A stretch of DNA of 64,000 nt, from contig NZ_JAHKNI010000009.1 in the NCBI RefSeq assembly GCF_018860155.1, positions 62,001 to 126,000 on the forward strand, given 5' to 3'. Made by a program: the position numbers and the translations under genes. The notes beneath the pieces were generated by a model. It ran no database searches, was not told where the DNA came from, and saw nothing but the letters and a program-made list of their open reading frames with translations. How positions within the stretch are numbered: position 1 is the stretch's first letter; each line of letters opens with the position of its first letter. Below are positions 8,965-17,432 of this stretch, piece after piece. This DNA is from Nocardia albiluteola (GTDB lineage: Bacteria > Actinomycetota > Actinomycetes > Mycobacteriales > Mycobacteriaceae).

Positions 8965-9717
8965 ATGAGGAAGTCAGTGAAGAAGGAAATCGGTACAGCC
9001 CTCGTCGCCGCAACGGCGATAACTCTGTCGGCAGCGACGGCATCTGCCACGCCGCCACCCCGGAATGACGGTGCGGCCGTTCATTACACGGTCGCTCGCG
9101 ACGGTGATTCGGCGGTCCTCACCGTCGGCGACGGACATGTGAAGATTGCCGATGATCAGTTGATCGTCACCGATCTCACCGGCAATCCGGTGGCGGCCGT
9201 GCCGCTGACCTATCGCGTGGACAACCTCGCCTATCCGGTCACCGCGCGAATCACCGGCGCCACAGCGACTCTCACGCCGTCCAGGAGCAACCCGCGGCCG
9301 CTGCCGGATGTCTCCCGGCACTCGATCGTCACCGCCGAGCAGGCGGCCGAATCCTTCACCCCGCGGGACAGCCAGGCCCTGGGGGCGCTGTCGCAGCGCA
9401 TGGCGATCGCCGCGGCGGTGAGTGCGGTGCTCGGCGCGGTGCTGGGCGGCGGCATCGGCTGCCTGGTCGGAGGCGCGGCCGGTGCGGCAATCTCCAGTCC
9501 GGTGATCGTGCTGCTGCTGCCGTTCGTCGGGGCCACCATCGCCGGGTGCGTGCTGGGCGCGGCGACGCTCGGCGCGGTCGGGTCGATCGCCGGAATCATC
9601 CTGGCCGGTGGGCCGATCGCGCTCTTCTCGGCCATCCAGTACTTCTCCACCGTCCTGGCGCCCTGCCCGCCGCAGCTGCCCTACTGCAAGGACCCGGCTC
9701 AACCGTCCGGGAAATAG
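8965..9717 (+). CDS. secreted or membrane glycine-zipper protein, unknown function
   Basis: The protein has 250 residues. The first 30 form a signal peptide: Lys-rich start MRKSVKKE, hydrophobic ALVAATAITLSA, cleavage region TASATP. Residues about 30-140 are polar and beta-rich. Residues about 150-235 are two or three Gly/Ala-rich hydrophobic stretches (LGAVLGGGIGCLVGGAAG) of the glycine-zipper type, which insert in or pack against membranes. The protein ends with a Cys-Pro-rich CPPQLPYCKDPAQP. Such proteins are common and uncharacterised in Nocardia. It stands alone between a terminator-like hairpin and a convergent AraC gene. No enzymatic motif is visible. Confidence 0.75.
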   Translation: MRKSVKKEIGTALVAATAITLSAATASATPPPRNDGAAVHYTVARDGDSAVLTVGDGHVKIADDQLIVTDLTGNPVAAVPLTYRVDNLAYPVTARITGATATLTPSRSNPRPLPDVSRHSIVTAEQAAESFTPRDSQALGALSQRMAIAAAVSAVLGAVLGGGIGCLVGGAAGAAISSPVIVLLLPFVGATIAGCVLGAATLGAVGSIAGIILAGGPIALFSAIQYFSTVLAPCPPQLPYCKDPAQPSGK

Positions 9718-9744
9718 CCGCCCGGGGTGGGCCGCACGCGGCCG

Positions 9745-10740
9745 TCACCGCGTGCGGCGCCACCGGCTCGGACTGGATCCGAAGTGGGTGCGGAACCAGC
9801 GGGTGAAGCTGGCGGGACTGGAGAACCCGAGCAGATCGGCGACCTCGGTGAGGGAACGCTGCTGGTTGCCGACGAGTCGTCGCGCGAGGTCCTTGCGCGT
9901 GCTGTCGAGGATGTCGGTGAAGGTGTGTCCCTCCGTCGCGAGGTGGCGGTGGATGGTCCGCCGGTCGATGCCGAGGCTGCGTGCGACCTGTTCGACGGTG
10001 CAGCGGCCGGTGGGGAGCAGCAGTTCGATGAGCTCCTGGACGCGGTCCCGCGTCGTCGCGGCCGGTCCGGTGTTCGCCGAGTCCAGCACCTGCTGGGCAT
10101 AGGGGCGCAGGAGCGGATCCGACAGCTGATTGGGGGTGTCGAGATCCGTTGTGTAGACGGTCATTCCGGTGAATTCGCGGTTGAACCGCAGGTGCGGCCC
10201 GAACAATCGCAGATGGGTCTCGCGATCGCGGGGGGCCGGATGCGTGAACGTCGTCTCGACGGGTTGCCACCGGGCGCCGAGGAAGACGCGCAGGATTCCG
10301 TGCAGCGCGCCGGTCGCGAGCTCGGTGGCCTGCCGGGTGCCGCCCGGTTGGCCGATGTCCAGATCCAGGCGAATCGTGGCGATGCCGTTGCGTTCGGCGA
10401 GCCGGATGCGCAGCGATTCGTTGTACATGTGCTGATGGCGCACCATGACGGTGAGCGCGCTGCGGACGTCCGGCTCCTCCCTGATGACCAGGCTGAGCGG
10501 GCCGAGATTGGACAGGCGGCGGCGCTCGGCGAGCAGCAGGCCGAAATCCTGGCGCCCGGATTCGGTCGCGGATCGTTCGAGCAGTTCAGCGACGGCGGCC
10601 GCGGGGACCCACCGATCCTGCAGGCTCAGGCCGGCCGGATCCAGGCCCGTCTCGCGGACCAGCCGGGCCGGGTCGAGGCCGAGGGATTGCCCGAGGCCGA
10701 CGTAGTCGTTGAGGGCCGCGTACCGGGCCAACGGTTTCAC
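9745..10740 (-). CDS. AraC family regulator (arabinose-binding-like N-terminal domain)
   Basis: The protein has 331 residues. The N-terminal 200 match the ligand-binding domain found in OruR/ArgR-type AraC proteins (VGLGQSLGLDPARLVRETGL at the start). The last 100 hold the double helix-turn-helix: VEQVARSLGIDRRTIHRHL and VADLLGFSSPASFTRWFRTHFG. Proteins of this type usually activate catabolic genes when bound to the substrate. It is divergent, across 117 bases, from the operon at 10858-14461, which makes that operon the obvious target. It also converges on the secreted protein gene at 8965. Confidence 0.9.
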   Translation of the reverse strand: MKPLARYAALNDYVGLGQSLGLDPARLVRETGLDPAGLSLQDRWVPAAAVAELLERSATESGRQDFGLLLAERRRLSNLGPLSLVIREEPDVRSALTVMVRHQHMYNESLRIRLAERNGIATIRLDLDIGQPGGTRQATELATGALHGILRVFLGARWQPVETTFTHPAPRDRETHLRLFGPHLRFNREFTGMTVYTTDLDTPNQLSDPLLRPYAQQVLDSANTGPAATTRDRVQELIELLLPTGRCTVEQVARSLGIDRRTIHRHLATEGHTFTDILDSTRKDLARRLVGNQQRSLTEVADLLGFSSPASFTRWFRTHFGSSPSRWRRTR

Positions 10741-10857
10741 AGCTCACTCCATGTCCCGAGAAGGTCAGCAATGTGTCCCCTGAAGTTAAGCACACGACCC
10801 GTTCCCCGCCTACTGTTGGATGCATCACATCCGCCGCGCAGAACAAGGAGATGCACT
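10741..10857. promoter_or_regulatory. divergent control region of the AraC gene and catabolic operon
   Basis: This 117-base gap separates the AraC start from the quinone oxidoreductase start. A GGATG-CATCA-CATCC dyad sits at 10818-10832, about 25 bases before the GTG, and a ribosome site AAGGAG precedes the GTG at 10858. The dyad could be the regulator's site or part of the promoter; no clear -35/-10 pair stands out. Confidence 0.35.
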
Positions 10858-11832
10858 GTGGCACAGGCTGTTCGCTTCTACGAGATCGGTGGGCCGGAGG
10901 TGCTGCGGTGGGAACGCGCCGAGGTTCCGGCTCCGGGTCCCGGCGAGGTCCGGATCCGGCACGAGGCCGTGGGGCTGAACTTCGCCGACACCTATTTCCG
11001 GACCGGGCTGTATCCGGCCGCGCTGCCCGCCGGGATGGGCGTGGAGGCGGCCGGGGTGATCGAGGAGACCGGCCCGGGCGTCACCGAGTTCGCACCCGGT
11101 GATCGCGTCACCTACACCGGCAGCCCGCTGGGCGCCTACAGCACCGAACGGGTCCTGTCCGCCGAGCACCTGATCCGGCTGCCGGACTCGATCGCCTTCG
11201 ACACCGCGGCCGCCATGACGATGCGCGGGCTCACCACGGCGTATCTGCTGCGGCGGATCCATCCGCTGCGGGCCGGGGACACCGTGCTGCTGCATGCGGC
11301 GGCGGGCGGGGTCGGACTGATCTTCCTGCAGTGGGCGAAACTGCTGGGGCTCACCGTGATCGGCACCGTCTCCACCCCGGAGAAGGCCGAGATCGCCCGC
11401 GCGCACGGTTGCGATCACGTGGTGATCTACACCCGTGAGAACGTGTCCGACCGCGTCCGCGAGATCACCGGCGGCGCCGGGGTGCGCGTCGCGTACGACA
11501 GCATCGGCAAGACCACCTTCGACACCTCGCTGGATTCGCTGGCGCGGCGCGGACTGCTGGTGTGCTTCGGCACCGCCTCGGGCCCGATTCCGCCGATCGA
11601 TGCGATGCAGCTGGCGATCAAGGGATCGGTGTTCGTGACCCGTCCTGCCCTGGCCGATTACATCGCCGATCCCGCCGAACGCGCCGAACTGGCGGGGGAG
11701 TTGTTCTCTCACGTCGCCGCGGGCCGGATCCGGATCGAGATCAACCAGAGCTACGAACTCGCCGACGCCGTGCGGGCGCACCGGGACCTCGAGGCCGGGA
11801 TCAGTGTCGGCTCGTCGGTGCTGCGGCCCTGA
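10858..11832 (+). CDS. NADPH:quinone oxidoreductase (MDR superfamily, QorA-like)
   Basis: The protein has 324 residues from the GTG behind ACAAGGAG. It has the zinc-free quinone reductase pattern: an N-terminal GroES-like fold (GPGEVRIRHEAVGLNFADTY), the Rossmann motif HAAAGGVGLIFLQWAKLLG and a C-terminal catalytic-fold return. The Cys/His zinc ligands of true alcohol dehydrogenases are not present at the usual positions. The family reduces quinones or activated enones with NADPH. It is the first gene of a tight operon with a dioxygenase, a BKACE enzyme and a hydrolase, so here it may oxidise or reduce an intermediate of that pathway. Confidence 0.85.
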   Translation: MAQAVRFYEIGGPEVLRWERAEVPAPGPGEVRIRHEAVGLNFADTYFRTGLYPAALPAGMGVEAAGVIEETGPGVTEFAPGDRVTYTGSPLGAYSTERVLSAEHLIRLPDSIAFDTAAAMTMRGLTTAYLLRRIHPLRAGDTVLLHAAAGGVGLIFLQWAKLLGLTVIGTVSTPEKAEIARAHGCDHVVIYTRENVSDRVREITGGAGVRVAYDSIGKTTFDTSLDSLARRGLLVCFGTASGPIPPIDAMQLAIKGSVFVTRPALADYIADPAERAELAGELFSHVAAGRIRIEINQSYELADAVRAHRDLEAGISVGSSVLRP

Positions 11833-11860
11833 ACAATTCGAGAAGACTGAAGGAGTTTCG

Positions 11861-12754
11861 TTGAATACCGTTGCACCGCTGGAACATCGGGCAGTCGATG
11901 GCGTGCTCGAGGCGCGGCCGCTGACCTGTCATATCGGCGCCGAACTCATCGATGTGGATCTCGCCGCCGTCGCACACAGCGACGAACTGTTCGCCGACCT
12001 GCGGGCGCTGCTGCTGGAGTACAAGGTGCTGTTCGTGCGCGATCAGGACATCTCCCGCGCCGATCATGTTGCGCTGGCACGTCGTTTCGGTCCGCTCGAG
12101 GATCATCCCGTGCTGGGTAGCGACCCGGAGAATCCCGGTTTGGTGCGCATCTACAAGGATCTCGACAGCGCCCCGGAGCACTACGAGAACTCCTACCACT
12201 GCGACGCGACCTGGCGGGAGTGCCCGCCCATGGGCAGCGTGCTGCGGTGCGTGCAGGGCCCGCCGGTCGGCGGGGACACCATCTGGGTGAACATGGCCGA
12301 GGCGTACCGGCGGCTGCCCGAATCGGTGCGCGAGCGGATCGACGGCCTGCACGCCCGGCACTCGATCGAGGCGAGCTTCGGCGCGGCGATGGCCCCCGAA
12401 CAGCGGCTGCAGCTGCACGCCCGGTACCCCGACGCCGAACATCCCGTCGTGCGCACCCACCCGGAGACGGGCGAGAAGGTGCTGTTCGTGAACTCGTTCA
12501 CCACCCACCTCGTCGACTATCACACGCCCGAGCACGTGCGCTTCGGCATCGACTACGCCCCCGGGGCCGCGGAACTACTGCAGTACCTGATCCGGCAGGC
12601 GAGCGTGCCCGAGTTCCAGGTGCGCTGGCGGTGGACCGAGAACAGCTTCGCGATCTGGGACAACCGCTGCACCCAGCACTACGCCGTGCAGGACTACTGG
12701 CCCGCGGTGCGCCGCATGGAGCGCGCGGGCATCATCGGCGACAAGCCGTTCTGA
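11861..12754 (+). CDS. TauD/TfdA family Fe(II)/2-oxoglutarate dioxygenase
   Basis: The protein has 297 residues starting at a TTG (11861) with AGGAG just before it; a GTG at 11804 would overlap the upstream gene. The iron-binding HxD is seen in SYHCDATWRECPP (about residue 108). The distal His is in CTQHYAVQDYW near the C-terminus, and the following Arg (VRRMER) fits the 2-oxoglutarate carboxylate ligand. The family hydroxylates sulfonates, aryloxy acids and betaines next to a heteroatom, releasing succinate and CO2. Length fits taurine/2,4-D dioxygenases rather than gamma-butyrobetaine hydroxylases with their extra zinc domain. It lies 28 bases after the oxidoreductase. Confidence 0.88.
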   Translation: MNTVAPLEHRAVDGVLEARPLTCHIGAELIDVDLAAVAHSDELFADLRALLLEYKVLFVRDQDISRADHVALARRFGPLEDHPVLGSDPENPGLVRIYKDLDSAPEHYENSYHCDATWRECPPMGSVLRCVQGPPVGGDTIWVNMAEAYRRLPESVRERIDGLHARHSIEASFGAAMAPEQRLQLHARYPDAEHPVVRTHPETGEKVLFVNSFTTHLVDYHTPEHVRFGIDYAPGAAELLQYLIRQASVPEFQVRWRWTENSFAIWDNRCTQHYAVQDYWPAVRRMERAGIIGDKPF

Positions 12755-12795
12755 AATCTCCAGTACATCAACACATTTGAACAAGGAGCATTATC

Positions 12796-13848
12796 ATGCA
12801 CTTCCACGACGACGCGCTGTTCCCGGAGAACCAGGACAACCTGGTCATCACCGCGGCTCCTTACGGTCCGGAGTGGGAACCGGACGACTTTCGCGAGGAT
12901 CTGCCACTGACCATGGAGGAGCATGTGCAGCAGGCGGTGGACTGCTTCGAGGCGGGCGCCACGGTCCTGCACATCCATGTGCGCGAGCTGGACGGCAAGG
13001 GATCCAAGCGCCTGTCGAAGTTCAACGAGCTGCTCGCCGGGCTCCGCTCGGCCGTTCCGGAGATGATTCTGCAGGTCGGTGGCTCGATCTCGTTCGCGCC
13101 GGAAGGTGAAGGCGCGGACGCGAAGTGGCTGTCCGACGACACCCGGCACATGCTGGCCGAGCTCGACCCGAAGCCCGATCAGGTGACGATCGCGATCAAC
13201 ACCTCCCAGATGAACATCATGGAACTGATGACCCCCGACGACATCGCGGGGACCTCGATGGAACGGCCCGAACTGGCCGCGGCGTATCGGGAGATGACGG
13301 TTCCGGCCGGTCCCGAGTGGGTCGCGGAGCACCTGAAGCGGTTGCGGGCCAACGGTATTCAGCCGCACTTCCAGCTGTCGAGTATTCCGCAGCTGGAGAC
13401 GGTGGAGCGGCTGATCCGCCGCGGGGTGTACAGCGGTCCGCTGAACCTGACCTGGGTGGGCATCGGCGGCGGCTTCGACGGACCGAACCCGTACAACATC
13501 ATGAACTTCATTCAGCGGGTCCCGGACGGCGCCTGCCTGACCCTCGAAACCCTCATGCGCAGTGTACTTCCGGTGAATGCGATGGCGATGGCGCTGGGCC
13601 TGCACACCCGGTGCGGCAACGAGGACACCATCTGGGGTCGCCGGGGCGAGAAGTTCACCTCGGTGCAGCAGATTCAGCAGCTGGTGCGTATCGCCGGTGA
13701 GCTCGGCCGTGAGGTCGCCACCGCGAAGGAGGCCCGGGAGATCTACAAGATCGGGACGGTGTACGCGGACGCCGACGAGACCCTGGCCCGGCTCGGATAT
13801 GCCCCGAACCGCAAGCCCGGACAGGTCGGATTCACCCAGCACGCCTGA
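12796..13848 (+). CDS. BKACE family beta-keto acid cleavage enzyme (DUF849)
   Basis: The protein has 350 residues and matches the 3-keto-5-aminohexanoate cleavage enzyme family. The zinc-binding HxH is in VLHIHVRELDG (about residues 57-59), the barrel strand ILQVGGSI follows, and the conserved late Glu is in HTRCGNEDTIW (about residue 277). These enzymes condense a beta-keto acid with acetyl-CoA and split it to acetoacetate plus a new acyl-CoA; substrates include 3-keto-5-aminohexanoate and dehydrocarnitine. The specificity here is unknown. The ATG is preceded by AAGGAG. The gene lies between the dioxygenase and an alpha/beta hydrolase, which suggests a degradative route ending in CoA esters. 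Confidence 0.9.
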   Translation: MHFHDDALFPENQDNLVITAAPYGPEWEPDDFREDLPLTMEEHVQQAVDCFEAGATVLHIHVRELDGKGSKRLSKFNELLAGLRSAVPEMILQVGGSISFAPEGEGADAKWLSDDTRHMLAELDPKPDQVTIAINTSQMNIMELMTPDDIAGTSMERPELAAAYREMTVPAGPEWVAEHLKRLRANGIQPHFQLSSIPQLETVERLIRRGVYSGPLNLTWVGIGGGFDGPNPYNIMNFIQRVPDGACLTLETLMRSVLPVNAMAMALGLHTRCGNEDTIWGRRGEKFTSVQQIQQLVRIAGELGREVATAKEAREIYKIGTVYADADETLARLGYAPNRKPGQVGFTQHA

Positions 13849-13882
13849 CCTGTCGGTGCACCGAAAGGAATTGCCGCACACC

Positions 13883-14461
13883 ATGAACGCCTCGCTAGAC
13901 CCGACCGTCGTGATCGTGCCCGGCCTGCGCGATCACGTCGAGGAGCACTGGCAGACCCTGCTCGCCGGGACTCTCGACAAGGTACGCATCGTCCCTCCGC
14001 TCGAGCGCGACAAGCTCAGCCGCGCGGCCCGGATCGAGGCGCTCGACGCCGTGCTGACCGCCATCGACGGTCCCGTGGTCCTGGTCGCGCACAGTGCCGG
14101 TGTGATGATCACCGCGCACTGGGCGCGGCACGCCACCCGCCCCGTGCGGGGAGCGCTGCTGGCGACGCCGCCGGATTTCGAATCATCCTGGCCTGCGGGC
14201 TATCCCACCACCGCCGAGCTGAATGACCATGGCTGGAACCCGATTCCGTGGCAGCGCCTGCCTTTCCCGGCGATCGTCGCCGCCAGCACCACCGACCCGC
14301 TGGCGTCGTTCCGGCGGGTGTCCGGGATGGCCGAGGCCTGGGGCAGCCGCCTGGTCGACCTCGGCGACGTCGGCCACCTGAACCCCGCCTCGGGGTACGG
14401 GCACTGGCCGCGGGGCGGCGAGCTGCTTCGCGAGGTGATCGGCATGTCGTCGCGCGGGTGA
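13883..14461 (+). CDS. RBBP9/YdeN family alpha/beta hydrolase
   Basis: The protein has 192 residues from the ATG at 13883, with GAAAGGA upstream. It has the compact RBBP9/YdeN fold: VVIVPGLRDHVEEHW at the start, nucleophile elbow VAHSAGVM (Ser at about residue 76), catalytic Asp in STTDPLASF and His in GDVGHLNPASGYG. The family are serine hydrolases of poorly known substrates. It is the last gene of the catabolic operon and might hydrolyse an ester or thioester product. A 34-base stretch of its 3' end (14311-14344) is repeated downstream at 14510-14543 with two mismatches. Confidence 0.85.
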   Translation: MNASLDPTVVIVPGLRDHVEEHWQTLLAGTLDKVRIVPPLERDKLSRAARIEALDAVLTAIDGPVVLVAHSAGVMITAHWARHATRPVRGALLATPPDFESSWPAGYPTTAELNDHGWNPIPWQRLPFPAIVAASTTDPLASFRRVSGMAEAWGSRLVDLGDVGHLNPASGYGHWPRGGELLREVIGMSSRG

Positions 14462-14743
14462 TCGTCGCGGACGGTGGGGCGGCTGATGCGGACGGCAGTG
14501 CGGCCGATACCGGCGGGTGAACGGGATGGCCGAGGCCTGGGGCCCGCGCATGATCCTCGCACACGGGTCCATGGCTGATGCCGGCGGCTGCCCGGCCGAC
14601 GTTATCGGCGGCGTCCCGGGTCCAGCGCGGTCTCGGGCCGGTGCCGTGTCGAGTGGCACGGTCTCGTACCGGGGCCGTGTCGGGGTTCGGGATTATGCCG
14701 TCCGGTCGGTACGCTTGCCTGTGACCACCGAAAGGATGTGTTC
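14462..14743. repeat. gap with a partial copy of the upstream hydrolase 3' end
   Basis: Bases 14510-14543 repeat 14311-14344 of the hydrolase gene with two mismatches, still reading GMAEAWG in one frame before similarity fades. It looks like the scar of a partial duplication rather than a gene. Several GC-rich dyads (for example GTGCC/GGCAC around 14640-14660) follow. The AAAGGA ribosome site of the thioesterase gene ends the gap. Confidence 0.4.
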
Positions 14744-15550
14744 ATGGGTGCTGCCGCAGCCGTCGACGAGTTGCTGGACATCGCGTCTCCGCTCCCCGCG
14801 TGCGGGGACCTGAGCCGGGCGTTCCACAGGGAATGGCCGGTACGCCTGGGGGATACCGACGGTGACGAGCGGCTGCGGCTGGATGCGGTGGCGCGGTACC
14901 TGCAGGACATCGGGTGCGACCATCTGCTGGCGGTCGAGGAGGGGGACCTGCACCCGGGCTGGATCGTGCGCCGCACGGTCATCGACGTGCTGGCGCCGAT
15001 CGGTTTCGGGGACCGGGTGCACCTGCGGCGGTGGCCGTCCGCACTGTCGAACCGATGGTGCAACATGCGCATCCAGGTGCGCAGCGAGGACGGCGGGCTG
15101 ATCGAGACGGAGATGTTCCTCGTCCACGTCGACATCGAGGCCGGGCGCCCGGCGCGGATGAGCGACCGCTTCATGGCGCCGATGCTCGCGACGACCACCG
15201 AGCACCGGCTGCGGTGGCGGGCCGCGCTGCGGGAGAGCACCGGCGTGGACGCGGATACGTGGTCGTTCCCATTGCGGGTCGCCGATGTCGACCGCTACGG
15301 CCACGTGAACAACGCCGTGCACTGGGCGGCGGTGGAGGAGGCGCTGGCCCGGTTCCCCGACGCGCAGCGGGCGCCCTACCGGGTGATCCTCGAACACGCC
15401 GGGCCGGTGATGGCGGGCGATGACGTGCAGATCCGCGCCTGGCGGGACGCCACCGGACTGTGCGTGCAGCTCGAAGTCGACGGCGGCGCAAGGACATTGG
15501 CGAGAATCGAATCCGCCGCGGGTACCGGGCCCGGCGAGAGCTCCTGCTGA
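14744..15550 (+). CDS. acyl-ACP thioesterase (double hotdog)
   Basis: The protein has 268 residues from the ATG at 14744; AAAGGA lies seven bases before it, which favours this start over the GTG at 14738. Two hotdog halves are visible. The first includes EWPVRLGDTDGDERLRLDAV and a helix LQDIGCDHLL. The second includes FPLRVADVDRYGHVNNAVHW, the hallmark of 4-hydroxybenzoyl-CoA/acyl-ACP thioesterases with the catalytic Asp/Asn/His region. It releases fatty acids or related acyl groups from ACP or CoA. It lies downstream of the BKACE operon with a 282-base gap, so it is probably a separate transcription unit. Confidence 0.85.
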   Translation: MGAAAAVDELLDIASPLPACGDLSRAFHREWPVRLGDTDGDERLRLDAVARYLQDIGCDHLLAVEEGDLHPGWIVRRTVIDVLAPIGFGDRVHLRRWPSALSNRWCNMRIQVRSEDGGLIETEMFLVHVDIEAGRPARMSDRFMAPMLATTTEHRLRWRAALRESTGVDADTWSFPLRVADVDRYGHVNNAVHWAAVEEALARFPDAQRAPYRVILEHAGPVMAGDDVQIRAWRDATGLCVQLEVDGGARTLARIESAAGTGPGESSC

Positions 15551-15620
15551 GACTCGGCTTTCGCGTGGTACGAGGTGAACCTGTGTGGTGCACTGGTTCA
15601 TTACTCGGATTGGGGCTGTG

Positions 15621-15749
15621 GTGAGCGATGCGGGACCGTGGACCGGCGACAGTGAACGTCACAATGCCGAGTGCGGTCGGCGCTGGCTGCCGCTGAACCG
15701 CTCGTCCACCGATCCCGACTACCCCGAGGCGTGGTACTGGGGCCGGTGA
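15621..15749 (+). CDS. possible small protein, 42 residues
   Basis: A GTG-started frame reads MSDAGPWTGDSERHNAECGR and ends EAWYWGR. Its TGA overlaps the GTG of the next frame (15746) in the GTGA arrangement typical of coupled genes. The composition (many Trp, Arg and acidic residues, Pro-Asp-Tyr-Pro) looks like a genuine small actinobacterial protein, not random GC-rich noise. I do not recognise a family, and the downstream genes are decayed, so it could itself be a relic. Confidence 0.35.
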   Translation: MSDAGPWTGDSERHNAECGRRWLPLNRSSTDPDYPEAWYWGR

Positions 15750-16296
15750 CGCTCGCAGCGTCCGCCATGAACCCATCGCACCCACCTCGGCCGGGCCGCC
15801 GCGCCGGGCGCCAGGCCACCGTCGCACTGGTGGCGCTCGCCGCCGTCGGCACGGTTGCCGCCTCGGCGGCCGCCTACACGCACTCCGCCGCCGCATCGAG
15901 CGGAGCGACCACGCACCCGACGTCCGACACCGACTCGTCGGTCGCGCCCGCGACGGACGGCTCGGCATCGCAGCTGGGTACGGACGGCTCGGCGCCGCAG
16001 CTCGGGACCGGTTCCGGGCAGGTACACGCCCATTCACAGGGGTCGTGGTCGCCGCGATCGTGATCTCCGCGCTGCTGCGGCGGCGGATCGGACCGCGAGC
16101 CTTCCGGCTCGTGCACTGGGCCACCTACCTGCTCTGGCCGATTGCGCTGCTGCACGCGGTGGGCACCGGCACGGACAATACGCAGCCGTGGATGCTCATC
16201 GTGGCGGCCGCGTGCTCCGTCACCATCGCCGCCGCCGTGATCTGGCGCGCGAGTAGCGATTTCACCGAATTCCGAACGATCGGGAGCCCGCGATGA
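15746..16296 (+). pseudogene. FMN-binding protein head joined to ferric reductase-like tail, decayed
   Basis: The first frame (15746-16063) encodes a basic start, a signal-anchor (ATVALVALAAVGTVAASAAA) and a Ser/Thr-rich linker like the N-terminus of secreted FMN-binding-domain proteins. It then runs out with no FMN domain. From about 16020 another frame reads PFTGVVVAAIVISALLRRRIG and GPRAFRLVHWATYLLWPIALL, ending at 16296. That matches the last helices of ferric reductase-like membrane proteins. Thus two neighbouring genes appear to have been fused by a deletion that removed the FMN domain and the first reductase helices. The family identities are by recalled pattern, not by search. Confidence 0.5.
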
Positions 16297-16820
16297 CAAC
16301 ACAGCTGTCCGGCGCACCGGCGGGTGTCCGGCGTCTGCTCGGCGCCGAGAATCCGAGCCTGCCCGCCCACCTCGACTGTTACGGACCGCAACTGCCGCAA
16401 CGGGATTCGGGCGAACTGATCTCCGCTGTCGCGGCCGCCGGACTCCGGGGACGCGGGGGCGCGGGATTCCCGGTCGCCAGGAAGCTGGCGGCCGCCGCCG
16501 TCGGCGCGCGCGAATGCCATCTGTACGCGCCCGCACCACTTCTCGAACCCATCCGGCGCGCGCTCGGCGAGCGGCGGGCCGCAGGATACGACACCCGCCA
16601 CGTCGAAATCACCGCGGCGGCAGACGGTTTCCTCGCCGGGGAGAAGACCGCGGTCGTCAACCGTTTGGCAGGGCGGGCGCCCATTCCGTCCGACCGGACG
16701 GGGAGCGCCTCGGAGGCCGGGCTGCGGGGTCGGCCCACCCTGGTGCGCGTTTGTCGAATCGGACTGTGGTGGAGCTTGATTCGTCTAGAGCGAGGATCAG
16801 GGAGCGGTTCACCATGCTGA
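16293..16820 (+). pseudogene. NuoF-like NADH dehydrogenase subunit fragment, internally deleted
   Basis: The frame starts ATG at 16293, overlapping the previous frame by ATGA. Residues about 35-65 read ISAVAAAGLRGRGGAGFPVARK, the NADH/FMN-binding glycine motif of NuoF and related subunits. The next expected block, with the GNGAEGEP-type FMN motif, is missing. The sequence jumps to a stretch like the later part (ECHLYAPAPLLEPIRRALGE) and reaches GLRGRPTLV, which precedes the 4Fe-4S region in homologues. After about 16743 the sequence is unrelated and no iron-sulfur Cys motif follows. So this is a gene with an internal deletion and a lost 3' half. Confidence 0.6.
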
Positions 16821-16893
16821 GCTGTACGTTCAGCACGGCGGCGGCGATGCAATAAAGTCGGTGCCGAATGACGTAACAGAGGGGATTCGTGCA

Positions 16894-17408
16894 GTGACCT
16901 ACCCGCCGCAACCGCCCAACCCAGGCATGGGGTATCCGCCGCAGCCACCCGCGCCAGGTGTGGAATATTCGCCGCAGTCTCCCGCCCCAAGTGGGTACTC
17001 ACCCGGCTACCCCCAGCAGGCCTGGCATTCCGGACCTACCGGGTATGGCGGGCCGCCTGGTTATGCTCCGATGCCCGGACGTTCTCCGCGGCGGCGGCTG
17101 GTGTGGCCCTGGGTTCTTAGCGGTCCGGGTTGAGGGCGCCGATGACATACGAGGTTACCGGTAATCCCGTTGGGGCCATTCGCATTACGTACCGAGATCA
17201 GTCCGGTGATACCACCGTTTCGGATGTGACGTTGCCCTGGCAGAAGACCGTCCGTGTGCACACCGGCACGAAGTATTGGGTGAAGGTCGAAACCGATCGC
17301 TCACTCGATGTGGATCACGGCTTTCACTGCCGAATCCTTCTTGATGGTCTGGAAGTGGCGGGAGAATCAGCAGCAGTGTGGGAACAACGCATTGATTGCA
17401 GCGAGTAG
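16894..17408 (+). pseudogene. MmpS-like single-pass protein, membrane helix lost
   Basis: A GTG at 16894 behind AGAGGGG starts a Pro/Tyr-rich head (MTYPPQPPNPGMGYPPQPPA) that reaches the pre-membrane motif RRRLVWPWVL and then stops at 17133. In another frame, from 17142, comes the extracellular domain: MTYEVTGNPVGAIRITYRD and LPWQKTVRVHTGTKYWVKVE, like the MmpS/transport-accessory fold, ending at 17408. In intact relatives a membrane helix joins these parts. Here the helix is missing and the two parts are out of frame, so a small deletion has broken the gene. If the second part is translated alone it would stay in the cytoplasm. Confidence 0.55.
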
Positions 17409-17432
17409 CCCCTCTATCGATCCGTTCGACCG

